Notes: generated from the letters alone by a model not told the origin. Positions 1 to 6,925 are shown, counted from the stretch's first letter. The stretch is DNA of 11,474 bases from UBA12068 sp038318455 (GCA_038318455.1 JBBQCF010000030.1:1-11474), one strand, 5' to 3'. Numbers and translations: made by a program.

Positions 1-219
1 GCCAGTAATACAAACACCCTCCAATTTTCCCACGCGCTTAGCAAGATGGGCAAAAAATTCATCCTCCAAATTATTCAAGGCAGGAAATTGAGACTTGATC
101 ACTAATTCAGGATTATGACAAAAGCCACAACGAAAACTGCAGCCAACTGTAAAGACAGTTGTCGCAATTGTTCCCGGAAAATCTATTAATGTTAACTTTT
201 GATAACCACCAAGGCGCAT
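1..219 (-). CDS. nrdG: Anaerobic ribonucleotide reductase activating protein NrdG (radical SAM), 5' part only
   Basis: Only the first 73 codons are present; the gene runs off the window start. The translation opens MRLGGYQKLTLIDFPG, the usual N-terminus of the NrdG-type activase, and carries the radical-SAM cluster motif C-SFR-C-GF-C at residues 27-34 (CxxxCxxC), followed by HNPELV. The last visible residues, VCITG, lead into where the GGEP SAM-binding motif would be. In the family, the [4Fe-4S] cluster cleaves S-adenosylmethionine and the resulting radical abstracts a hydrogen from the NrdD glycine. The ATG at 219 is the only sensible start: an in-frame stop lies about 30 nt upstream. No Shine-Dalgarno sequence is visible. 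It is the last visible gene of the nrdR-nrdD-lone glycyl-domain operon, after a 243-nt gap with strong inverted repeats, so it could also have its own promoter. Function is secure; length is unknown. Confidence 0.93.
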   Translation of the reverse strand, partial: MRLGGYQKLTLIDFPGTIATTVFTVGCSFRCGFCHNPELVIKSQFPALNNLEDEFFAHLAKRVGKLEGVCITG

Positions 220-282
220 ACGCGTAATTTCACAATTACAAATTTATAAATTCCAAAAAAATTTCAATGTTTCAATTTTCAA

Positions 283-387
283 TATAGTAAGAATACTTTT
301 ATTTTTTTGCATTAAAACGAGTCTCATTGTTGTTTTTTAAATGTTGCAATTGTTTTTCCGTAAAAAAATAAAAGTATTTTTACTATA
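283..387. repeat. Near-perfect 26-bp inverted repeat (MITE-like or long hairpin)
   Basis: Arms at 283-308 and 362-387 are reverse complements at 25 of 26 positions. The single mismatch (G291 opposite T379) would be a G-U pair in plus-strand RNA. The 53-nt centre has no ORF. The arms begin and end with TATAGTA/TACTATA, and a TA dinucleotide sits at both outer ends, as in Tc1/mariner/IS630-derived MITEs, although the palindrome makes this trivial. It lies between the lone glycyl-domain gene and nrdG. It may be a small mobile element, or a weak A/U-only RNA hairpin that modulates expression of nrdG within the operon. The inverted repeat is certain; its nature is not. Confidence 0.75.
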
Positions 388-405
388 ACTATCCATGAAA
401 TTCAA

Positions 406-436
406 GGCGATATCCTGCAATGTGCAAAATACCGCC
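406..436 (-). other. Compact RNA hairpin in the nrd intercistronic region
   Basis: Read on the minus strand, GGCGGTAT and ATATCGCC form an 8-bp stem with one G-U pair. Inside is a 2x2 internal loop (TT/GG), then TGCA-CAT-TGCA, which adds 4 bp closed by a triloop. It starts 27 nt after the stop codon of the lone glycyl-domain gene. No T-run follows, so it is not a classical terminator. It could be a 3'-end-stabilising or processing hairpin. Confidence 0.5.
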
Positions 437-462
437 CCTATTTTCCAAATTCAAAGTGCTAG

Positions 463-753
463 CTAGCAAGAAGTGCAAGCACTGCCTTCAGCAACATATT
501 CTTTACGATCAGCGAATTCTGCCTGCTTACCCTTGTTCCATTGAGTCACTGGACGAATATAGCCAACCACGCGTGAGTAAACTTCAGTTTGTTGAAAATT
601 TCTAAGCACGCTGTCTTTCTGATGACAAGTTTTGCATTTATTATAAACTTCGTTACCAACTTTGTATGGCATGTATTCCTCATTGTTTTCGATTGATTTA
701 CCACAATCATGGCATGTATACTTTTCCATAGAATCTTTTAAACATCTAATCAT
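463..753 (-). CDS. Stand-alone NrdD-type glycyl-radical domain with N-terminal zinc ribbon
   Basis: This 96-aa protein has two parts. Residues 11-46 form a CxxC...CxxC zinc ribbon (C14, C17, C40, C43) that looks like small zf-trcl-type ribbons. Residues 54-90 match the C-terminal glycyl-radical segment of the neighbouring NrdD (its 694-730) at 33 of 37 positions. They include RVVGY with the radical-bearing glycine (G64) and the following WNKGKQ. It ends with an extra CTSC (C93, C96). The rest of NrdD (ATP cone, ten-stranded barrel, active-site cysteines) is absent, so it cannot be a reductase alone. By analogy with GrcA/YfiD, which replaces the oxygen-cleaved radical domain of pyruvate formate-lyase, it may repair or complement NrdD; that is inference. 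It lies 89 nt after nrdD. The start at 753 has an AAAGG-like site; M9 (729) is an alternative. The gene is probable because the protein sequence is conserved despite nucleotide divergence. Confidence 0.85.
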   Translation of the reverse strand: MIRCLKDSMEKYTCHDCGKSIENNEEYMPYKVGNEVYNKCKTCHQKDSVLRNFQQTEVYSRVVGYIRPVTQWNKGKQAEFADRKEYVAEGSACTSC

Positions 754-842
754 TTAAGCCTTTAAACATTTATATTTTGTTTGCATGCTTACATGTTTTT
801 ATGTTTGTATTATTTTTAATTTTATTATTTATTTAAAGCTTT

Positions 843-3074
843 TTATTTTTTCTTCCCCTTTTTCACAGGTTCAACCTCGCAACCTGCTGCCACATATTCC
901 TTGCGATCACCAAACTCTGCTTGCTTTCCCTTATTCCATTGTTCCACTGGACGAATATAGCCAACCACGCGAGAATACACTTCAGTCTTTTGCTCGATCA
1001 CGCATTTAGGACAAATTGGCTGTTCACCCGCAATGTATCCATGCACTGGACAAATACTAAAAGTTGGAGAAAGCGTGAAATATGGAAGCGCATAATTTTC
1101 TGCAATTTTTCTCACCAAGTTTTTAACCATCTCGATGTCCCAAATTCTTTCCCCTAAGAATCCATGGAGCACCGTTCCTCCTGTGTATTTTGTTTGCAAA
1201 TTTTCTTGCAAATCCAATGCTTCAAAAAAATCATCCGTGAAATTAACTGGCAGTTGAGAAGAATTTGTGTAATATGGTTCAGCGCCATTGGTCCTGACAG
1301 CCATGTCATTAGCGAAAATTATTTTAGGAAATTTTTCACGATCTTTGCGAGCCAAACGATATGATGTTCCTTCGGCTGGAGTTGCTTCAAGGTTATACAT
1401 GCTTCCTGTTTCTTCTTGATATTTCACCATCTTATCTCGCATGTGTGACAAAATTTCTTCGCCCAAGGCTTGTCCTTCCTTAGTGGTGATGTCTTTTCCG
1501 ATCAAGTTTAGCAAAGCCTCATTAAGTCCAACCAATCCAATAGTCGAGAAATGATTTGACCAATACTCACCACGACGCATCTTAATTGCATCTAAATAAA
1601 ACTTTGTGTAAGGATATAGACCTTTTTCAGTTAAGCTTTCCACGAGCTTTCTTTTTGTCTCCAAGCTCTCCTTGGCAACATCCATCAAATAATCCAATTG
1701 CTTTAAGAAATCTTTTTTGTTTTTTGCAGTATAGCCAATACGAGGCATGTTAATTGTCACCACACCAATTGAACCCGTAAGTGGATTTGCACCAAACAGT
1801 CCTCCACCACGCTTGTGCAGTTCACGATTATCCAAGCGCAAACGACAACACATTGAACGAGCATCGTCTGGATGCATATCTGAATTTACAAAGTTTGCAA
1901 AATATGGAATTCCATATTTCGCTGTCATCTCCCAAACAGCATCGAAGCGTTTATCAGTCCAATCGAAATCCTTAGCAATATTGTAAGTTGGAATTGGGAA
2001 AGTGAAGATTCTTCCACTAGCGTCTCCTTCAGTCATTACTTCTGCAAATGCTTGATTGATCATGTTCATTTCGTTTTGGAAATCCGCATAAGTCTCTTTT
2101 TGCGGCACACCACCAATAACCACCACTTCTTTTGCTAGTGTGCTTGGAGGTGTCATATCCATAGTAATATTTGAAAATGGAGTTTGAAAACCTACACGCG
2201 TTGAAACATTCATATTGAAAACAAAAGATTGAATTTCTTGTTTGACTTGATCATAATTCAATTTGTCATATCGCACGAATGGAGCAAGCAAGGTATCAAA
2301 ATTTGAAAATGCTTGAGCTCCAGCAACTTCTCCTTGCAAAGTATAAATAAAATTAACCATTTGTCCCAAAATTGATCCCAGATGTTTTGCAGGTTTACAA
2401 GCAACTTTTCCAGGAACCCCGGTAAATCCGCGACGAAGCAAATCTTGCAAATCCCAACCGCAACAATACGCAGCAACCAATTGCAAATCATGAATATGAA
2501 AATCACCACTTTCATTAGCTTCTCTGATCTCTTTTGAATACACACGATTCATCCAATATTTGGAACTTACAATTGAAGCAATGTAATTGTTAAGACCTTG
2601 CAAAGAATATGCCATATTAGCATTTTCCTTTACTTGCCAATCTAATTCCTGAATATATTTATCCACCAGGCCCACTGCTTCATCCAATGAATGTTCGGTT
2701 TCGCGAATTTTTCTATGTTGCTCGCGATAAAGAATGTACGCCTTGGCAGTATCATCAAAATCCAAAATCATCAGCACACGCTCAACCAAATCTTGCAATT
2801 GTTCAATAGCTGGAATTTCACCTTTTTTGAAATTCTTATTAAGGAGTTGCACAACCTTGTCAGCAACTCTTTTTGCATCAGCCTTGCTTCCTTCTCCAGT
2901 CACTGAAAAAGCTCTTTCGACTGCAATAGCAATTTTCTTCTGATCAAAAGGCACTGTGCGCCCACTTCGCTTAACGATCTTTTTCACCTGATTCAAAACT
3001 TTCACTTTTGGTTTTACTATTGCAACTTTTTTTACCACAACTTTCTTTTTTGAATTTTTCTTTGTATTTGCCAT
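843..3074 (-). CDS. nrdD: Anaerobic (class III) ribonucleoside-triphosphate reductase NrdD
   Basis: At 743 aa this is a full-length class III ribonucleotide reductase, reducing NTPs to dNTPs under anaerobic conditions. After a Lys-rich tail (1-30) comes an ATP-cone allosteric domain (about 31-125), then the catalytic barrel. The conserved segments FHIHDL and YCCGWDLQDLL (192-212) and MCCRLRLDN (408-416) carry the candidate active-site cysteines. The C-terminal zinc site is C675, H678, C688, C691 (ICPVHG...CPKC). The glycyl-radical loop is RVVGY with G705, then WNKGKQ as in Thermotoga-type NrdD. The first zinc pair is Cys/His rather than Cys/Cys. A Lys-rich tail ends the protein. The start at 3074 follows a GGGGGT purine run about 10 nt upstream. 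It is 80 nt after nrdR and 89 nt before the lone glycyl-domain gene, so it is probably cotranscribed and controlled by NrdR. Confidence 0.97.
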   Translation of the reverse strand: MANTKKNSKKKVVVKKVAIVKPKVKVLNQVKKIVKRSGRTVPFDQKKIAIAVERAFSVTGEGSKADAKRVADKVVQLLNKNFKKGEIPAIEQLQDLVERVLMILDFDDTAKAYILYREQHRKIRETEHSLDEAVGLVDKYIQELDWQVKENANMAYSLQGLNNYIASIVSSKYWMNRVYSKEIREANESGDFHIHDLQLVAAYCCGWDLQDLLRRGFTGVPGKVACKPAKHLGSILGQMVNFIYTLQGEVAGAQAFSNFDTLLAPFVRYDKLNYDQVKQEIQSFVFNMNVSTRVGFQTPFSNITMDMTPPSTLAKEVVVIGGVPQKETYADFQNEMNMINQAFAEVMTEGDASGRIFTFPIPTYNIAKDFDWTDKRFDAVWEMTAKYGIPYFANFVNSDMHPDDARSMCCRLRLDNRELHKRGGGLFGANPLTGSIGVVTINMPRIGYTAKNKKDFLKQLDYLMDVAKESLETKRKLVESLTEKGLYPYTKFYLDAIKMRRGEYWSNHFSTIGLVGLNEALLNLIGKDITTKEGQALGEEILSHMRDKMVKYQEETGSMYNLEATPAEGTSYRLARKDREKFPKIIFANDMAVRTNGAEPYYTNSSQLPVNFTDDFFEALDLQENLQTKYTGGTVLHGFLGERIWDIEMVKNLVRKIAENYALPYFTLSPTFSICPVHGYIAGEQPICPKCVIEQKTEVYSRVVGYIRPVEQWNKGKQAEFGDRKEYVAAGCEVEPVKKGKKK

Positions 3075-3154
3075 ATGAATTTTACCCCCACGGTATTATT
3101 TTTAAGCTTATTATTTTTAATTATATTTTTTTGATGCTTGTATGTTTAAATATT

Positions 3155-3607
3155 TTAAGAAGTTTCCATTTTTTCCATTTCTCGTCTGAAACTGTCTGCG
3201 GTCTTAAATGATTTGTACACACTTGCAAATCGAAGATATCCCACATCATCCAATTCTTTCAATTTGTCCAAAATCATTTTACCAATTTCCTTACTAGAGA
3301 TCTCATTAGATTCACGAGCTTGAATTTCATATTCAATATCGCCAATTGATTTATTGATCTTTTCTTCACTGACTGGTCTTTTTTCCAATGCTTTATGCAA
3401 CCCTGCTTCAATTTTCTTGCGATTATATTCCTGCCTGCTGCCATCTCTCTTAATAACCGTTAGGCGCATAATTTCCAGTTCTTCATAGGTGCTGAATCTG
3501 GCTTGGCATTTTTCGCATTCACGCCGTCTGCGAATTGCTTTGCCATCATTAGTATCACGCGAATCGACAACTTTCGTATCGTCATGTCCGCAAAATGGAC
3601 AAATCAT
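3155..3607 (-). CDS. nrdR: Transcriptional repressor NrdR
   Basis: At 150 aa this is the normal size for NrdR, the nucleotide-sensing repressor of ribonucleotide reductase genes. The N-terminus MICPFCG and the CEKC pair make the zinc ribbon (C3, C6, C31, C34), with the family signature VVDSR and RRRREC between and RFSTYEE after. Residues from about 46 to 136 form the ATP cone (VIKRDGSRQEYNRKKI), which binds ATP or dATP and controls DNA binding. It is the first gene of the nrd operon, so NrdR probably represses its own transcription along with nrdD. The predicted promoter (3825-3852) and a NrdR box (3798-3813) lie about 200 nt upstream. There is no convincing Shine-Dalgarno sequence; the start is fixed by the zinc-ribbon cysteine at position 3. 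Confidence 0.97.
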   Translation of the reverse strand: MICPFCGHDDTKVVDSRDTNDGKAIRRRRECEKCQARFSTYEELEIMRLTVIKRDGSRQEYNRKKIEAGLHKALEKRPVSEEKINKSIGDIEYEIQARESNEISSKEIGKMILDKLKELDDVGYLRFASVYKSFKTADSFRREMEKMETS

Positions 3608-3818
3608 AATATTATCTTTTAGGTGTTAGCAACATTCTCTTCTTAGTAGAATGCAACCAATCCTTTAATTATTTTGTTTTTAAAATCCCTTGTTTTATAG
3701 GCTTTTCACTCGATAGGCTTGAAAAATTTTGCGCACTTGACAACCTTGCAATTAAGGTATTCGAACTGAACCCAAATTTGCATTTTTGTCAACTTATACA
3801 CTATATGTTGTGTATCGT
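3608..3818 (-). other. Long 5' leader of nrdR (no gene)
   Basis: If transcription starts near 3818, about 210 nt precede the nrdR start. I see no ORF and recognise no known riboswitch. On the minus strand, ACCTT-AATTGC-AAGGT (5-bp stem) and GCATTCT...AGAATGT (7 bp with one G-U pair) could form hairpins. A weak CAAATTTG half-palindrome at 3773-3780 lies 29 bp centre-to-centre from the NrdR box and might be a degenerate second box. Confidence 0.4.
3798..3813. promoter_or_regulatory. NrdR box (operator)
   Basis: The plus-strand sequence ACACTATATGTTGTGT matches the 16-bp NrdR-box consensus acaCwATATaTwGtgt at 15 positions. It sits about 5-20 nt downstream of the predicted transcription start of the nrdR-nrdD operon, where binding would block the polymerase. 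NrdR usually binds two boxes about 31-32 bp apart; I see only one good box. Confidence 0.85.
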
Positions 3819-3824
3819 TAGTCC

Positions 3825-3852
3825 ATTATACCACAAGTGACATATCTGCCAA
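3825..3852 (-). promoter_or_regulatory. Promoter of the nrdR-nrdD operon
   Basis: On the minus strand, TTGGCA (3852-3847; 5/6 to the -35 consensus) and TATAAT (3830-3825; perfect -10) are separated by 16 nt. TGG directly precedes the -10, giving an extended -10 (TGnTATAAT). The predicted start is near 3818. Confidence 0.75.
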
Positions 3853-3876
3853 CCCTCCTTATTTGAGCCATTTTTT

Positions 3877-3900
3877 GAAGTTATCCACAGATAAAATCAT
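3877..3900. repeat. 24-bp repeat copy A with a perfect DnaA box
   Basis: This is identical to 6958-6981 over 24 bp and contains TTATCCACAGATAA: a perfect DnaA box TTATCCACA (3881-3889) that is also an inverted repeat TTATC-CACA-GATAA. It lies about 50 bp upstream of the nrdR -10 element. It may be a DnaA-responsive regulatory site or part of a dispersed intergenic repeat. Confidence 0.7.
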
Positions 3901-3940
3901 ACAAATATGCAAGCAAAAAATACACCCAAAAAAATTACAC

Positions 3941-3967
3941 AAAAAAAGCAGGGTCTCCCCTGTTTTT
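3941..3967 (-). terminator. Bidirectional intrinsic terminator after the envelope operon
   Basis: CAGGG (3949-3953) and CCCTG (3958-3962) form a GC-rich stem around a 4-nt loop, flanked by seven A on the left and five T on the right. On the minus strand it ends with a seven-T run, closing the operon whose last gene ends at 3997. There is no gene on the plus strand to terminate. Confidence 0.8.
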
Positions 3968-3996
3968 AAAGTTTGATACCTTGAAATGAATACTAC

Positions 3997-4422
3997 CTAT
4001 TGCAGCAGGTATATTGTTCTAGCTTCTTTCTTTTTTGTAGTTTCATTTATCTCAAAAAGAACGCTAGCCTTAACACCAGAAACAATAGCAGCTAATCCTA
4101 ATATGGTTTCTTTTTTATCCTTGCTGATACTTACAACGGGAGTCTTGGCATTAATCGAAATAATTTCTGGATCAGGAGTGTTATTGCTAATAGCTATTTC
4201 CTTGTCGGTAATTGCAATAACCATACCCTCTATAGTAATATCTGGGGATTTGGCGATGTTATCATCCATTGATGTCTGCACTGGATCATATTTAAGATCA
4301 ACTTGCTCTTGAGATATTGGGGTAATTTGAGTATTTTTTTTATTTAGTGAAAAAACTACTACCAAGATAGTAAGTAGCACTACGGAAGCTAGACCTAATG
4401 TTATTTTTGTTTTTTGTCCCAT
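3997..4422 (-). CDS. Small membrane-anchored protein, third gene of the envelope operon
   Basis: Not recognised by name. The 141-aa protein has a short basic N-terminus (MGQKTK), one hydrophobic helix at about 7-26, and a predicted extracellular remainder. After a linker with Asp/Pro/Gln comes a beta-rich stretch (about 62-140) with the pattern IEGMVIAITDKEIAIS...SINAKTPVVSI. This resembles the small beta domains of the DUF5666 type, and the second half of the protein encoded at 6426-6875 follows a similar pattern (GKILGTSEKFIYIES...APNVVIE). The two may be distant paralogues flanking the large secreted protein. It is 30 nt after that gene and has no clear ribosome-binding site. It ends in TAG, 30 nt before the terminator. 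Probably a surface or periplasm-facing accessory protein; function unknown. Confidence 0.8.
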   Translation of the reverse strand: MGQKTKITLGLASVVLLTILVVVFSLNKKNTQITPISQEQVDLKYDPVQTSMDDNIAKSPDITIEGMVIAITDKEIAISNNTPDPEIISINAKTPVVSISKDKKETILGLAAIVSGVKASVLFEINETTKKKEARTIYLLQ

Positions 4423-4452
4423 ACTATTTTTTTATTTTTTTTAAGATATTTT

Positions 4453-6414
4453 TTATGGTGCAACCTCTCTCCAGTCAACACCAGTTACGGTTGGAGCTTT
4501 GTAGGCAGAGCAAGGTGGACTTGGAGATGATCCTGTACCTATTCCACTACAAGTCCATGACCAAGGTCCAGTTCCTGAAAGACCAACTGGAAATCCAAAA
4601 TCACATGCTTCAGAATTTGAGGGGATTGAAGAAATTGTTGTTCCATTGGCAATTCCACATTTGCCATCAATTGATTTGTTTATTTGACAAGTAGCATCTA
4701 TGCCACCATTTGTGCCTGGGCATGTCCATTGCCAAGGATCTGAAGGTGACAATGCTGATTTAGTTCCAATATCACAAGTGAACACTGTTGGCACTGACAT
4801 TGAAAATGTTCCGTCTTCTGGACCACAAGACCCATTTACTGGACATGCCTGCATCATGCAAGAGCCTTCTGCATATCCAGCTGAATATGGCATAGTCCAA
4901 GTGCCACTATTGCAATATCCTTGAGATAATGCGCAAGTTGATCCACAGGCAACCGAAGATGTTAGATAGCAAAATCCTCCCCATGTTCCACTTAAACTGT
5001 CACTTAAACCACACGGACTTGTGCATGATTGACCAGTTCTTGGAGCACTGCAAGAAGCTGTTGTGTCACCTACACAGTTCCAAGTGTAATTAGAGAAGTT
5101 AGTTGTAACAGCAGAAGGAATTGAACTAACACAGAAATTTGAAGTTGGAACAATTGAGGTTGAAACTCCGTTGGCAGTGCCACAAGTTCCAAGGGATGTT
5201 CTAGATGCCGCACAAGATGCATTTGTACCTGTGCCAGATCCTATGCATGTCCATGAAGATGAAGCTCCTGTAGCAGGAAAAGATGGGAGTGCTGCAGTGC
5301 CAGTAGCGCAAGCAGTATATGAACCCCAAGATGTATCAGTTGATGAAAATATTTTACTTGCTGTTCCGCAAGTCGCATTAATATTTGGAACCGTACAAGT
5401 TGCACTTGATTGAAAAACAGTTCCATTATTGCAAGAAAGGGTTACATGTCCAATGTTTCCATTGTGACTTATGATGGTTCTAGTCCTTCCACTAGTAATT
5501 AGATTATATGGACCAGAACAAGAAGCAGACGCTAACCATGACGCGGTTGAGGCGGAACAAGACAAGCAAACTGCTGGCGTGCAAGATTGGTTAGAATATG
5601 AACCAGAAAGAGTTCCATTGGTGCAAGTTCTTGTTTGCGAAATAGAAGTGCAAACTGAACCACAAGGGACAGAGGTTGCTGAAAAAGCAGTTGTACTATT
5701 TCCACTTGCAATTGTTCCACCCCAAGGAAGGTTACAGTCGGTGATGCAAGTTGTGCCAGAGAGGGTTCCGCCAGATGGGCAGGAATATGTAATATTTTTA
5801 ATATCAGGAAAAAGTCCACCAATAACTAATGAATTCGTAGAAGCTATAGTGCTATAACTAGTGGCTATATATACATTGCCAGTTCTCAATAATCCAGTAG
5901 AATCAACATTAAATAGAGGTTGGACATATCCACTGAAAGATGGATCATATTGCCTTATATAATCAATGACAGGTTGAGTTGTTGGATATATATTACTACA
6001 AACAATATAACCGCCCCAATTCATACAAAGCTGCTCAGCATTTACCGGAGCAACATACCTATTATTAACTATTCCACCTGGTGCTGGTATATTAACATTT
6101 ATAGCACCTGGAAAATTAACAGTTGAAGCATAACCACCCACATAGCTCCCCCCCCAAAAACCAACTGGACCGCTCGGATAATAATGACCATTGCACTTCG
6201 AATCACCGCAAATACATTTAAATTCAGTACCCGTCCAAATAATAGCATTGTAACAACCATTTGCGCTCAAAGCCCATACTGATGAATTGAATATACTAGT
6301 AGCTGTCGCCGTGGCTGCATAATCAGCGCTTGCATTGGATGGCAGGAAAGAGAATATGACACCTAAAAATAACAATGAGATAAAAAATTGTAACTTTATT
6401 GATTTTTTCTCCAT
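4453..6414 (-). CDS. Large secreted Cys-rich repeat protein
   Basis: 653 aa, no named family recognised. Residues 1-30 are a Sec signal peptide: lysines at 3, 4 and 7, a hydrophobic core 8-24, and probable cleavage after SNASA. No C-terminal membrane anchor or sorting motif is visible; the protein ends WREVAP. Residues 31-210 are a Gly/Tyr/Asn-rich region with C54, C67, C69, C74, C130 and C139. From about 211 the protein is Ser/Thr/Gly/Cys-rich. It has an SQTRTCTNGTLSGSY module (259-273) and four divergent repeats at about 347-404, 409-457, 528-576 and 584-637 with the pattern (T/S/K)CG-ang...C...W-x-(W)xC-G...xC. Cysteines are many and mostly paired, so a disulphide-stabilised extracellular protein is likely. 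Similar repeats are common in CPR surface proteins. It is the middle gene of a three-gene operon, 11 nt after the preceding stop; a role in surface attachment is only a guess. Confidence 0.88.
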   Translation of the reverse strand: MEKKSIKLQFFISLLFLGVIFSFLPSNASADYAATATATSIFNSSVWALSANGCYNAIIWTGTEFKCICGDSKCNGHYYPSGPVGFWGGSYVGGYASTVNFPGAINVNIPAPGGIVNNRYVAPVNAEQLCMNWGGYIVCSNIYPTTQPVIDYIRQYDPSFSGYVQPLFNVDSTGLLRTGNVYIATSYSTIASTNSLVIGGLFPDIKNITYSCPSGGTLSGTTCITDCNLPWGGTIASGNSTTAFSATSVPCGSVCTSISQTRTCTNGTLSGSYSNQSCTPAVCLSCSASTASWLASASCSGPYNLITSGRTRTIISHNGNIGHVTLSCNNGTVFQSSATCTVPNINATCGTASKIFSSTDTSWGSYTACATGTAALPSFPATGASSSWTCIGSGTGTNASCAASRTSLGTCGTANGVSTSIVPTSNFCVSSIPSAVTTNFSNYTWNCVGDTTASCSAPRTGQSCTSPCGLSDSLSGTWGGFCYLTSSVACGSTCALSQGYCNSGTWTMPYSAGYAEGSCMMQACPVNGSCGPEDGTFSMSVPTVFTCDIGTKSALSPSDPWQWTCPGTNGGIDATCQINKSIDGKCGIANGTTISSIPSNSEACDFGFPVGLSGTGPWSWTCSGIGTGSSPSPPCSAYKAPTVTGVDWREVAP

Positions 6415-6425
6415 GGAATTATATA

Positions 6426-6875
6426 TTAGTTTATATTTATTTTTATTGCATTATTACGGGAATCAACATCTGCAGATATTCCCATATCACTCATTAATTC
6501 AGAGCTCATCATTTGACTGTTGTCCTTATTTTCTATCACCACATTTGGTGCAAAAAATATTTGAGTGTCTACTTTGTCAGCGCTTTCAATGTATATAAAT
6601 TTTTCACTTGTTCCCAATATTTTTCCATTAACACGCCTAATTGTGTTATCCACAACTCCAGAATTCTTTATTTTTAATTCTTGATTTTCATGTTCTACGA
6701 AATTATTAATTAACTCCACCGTTTTAATTTGCAGTGGTTTTTTTTGAGCATTGTATTCAAGCACTTGTTTTTTTGTTTCATTGCTTTTATATAATGAAAA
6801 AGCAACATACGAAGAAATAAACAAGAATACAAACACTGCAACTATCCCTATTATTTTTTTTGTTTTATTTTCCAT
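6426..6875 (-). CDS. Small membrane-anchored protein, first gene of the envelope operon
   Basis: Not recognised. The 149-aa protein has an N-terminal basic patch (MENKTKK), one membrane helix at about 8-28, a charged, probably helical linker (29-70), then a compact beta-rich segment (about 75-148) that includes VNGKILGTSEKFIYIES and IFFAPNVVIENKDN. The layout matches that of the protein at 3997-4422, suggesting a pair of similar small anchored domains flanking the large secreted protein. The start at 6875 has a good AGAGGT ribosome-binding site six bases upstream, one of the few clear ones here. The next gene starts 11 nt after the stop. An exact DnaA-box 9-mer (6646-6654) inside the gene is probably chance. 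Confidence 0.82.
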   Translation of the reverse strand: MENKTKKIIGIVAVFVFLFISSYVAFSLYKSNETKKQVLEYNAQKKPLQIKTVELINNFVEHENQELKIKNSGVVDNTIRRVNGKILGTSEKFIYIESADKVDTQIFFAPNVVIENKDNSQMMSSELMSDMGISADVDSRNNAIKININ

Positions 6876-6913
6876 AATACCTCTTTATTTTTTAAGATTT
6901 TTAAGATGTTTCC

Positions 6914-6922
6914 ATTATAACA
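6914..6922 (-). promoter_or_regulatory. Extended -10 promoter of the envelope operon
   Basis: On the minus strand TGT-TATAAT (6922-6914) is a consensus extended -10, about 40 nt upstream of the start codon at 6875. The expected -35 position (about 6937-6942) falls inside a GATA repeat tract and has no resemblance to TTGACA, so this promoter depends on the extended -10 or an activator. Confidence 0.65.
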
Positions 6923-6925
6923 CAA

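Noticed and set aside
463..600. Glycine-to-alanine change (EFADRKEY versus EFGDRKEY in NrdD) read as a dead radical site in the small protein
   Set aside because: The radical-bearing glycine of class III RNR is in RVxGY, as in the E. coli RVCGY motif, and this is intact in both proteins. The changed position is downstream and not catalytic.
5171..5857. Plus-strand reading frames of 80 and 128 codons opposite the 653-aa gene
   Set aside because: They are antisense shadows of a Ser/Thr/Gly/Cys-rich gene whose codon pattern removes stops on the other strand. They have no start signals and no recognisable domains.
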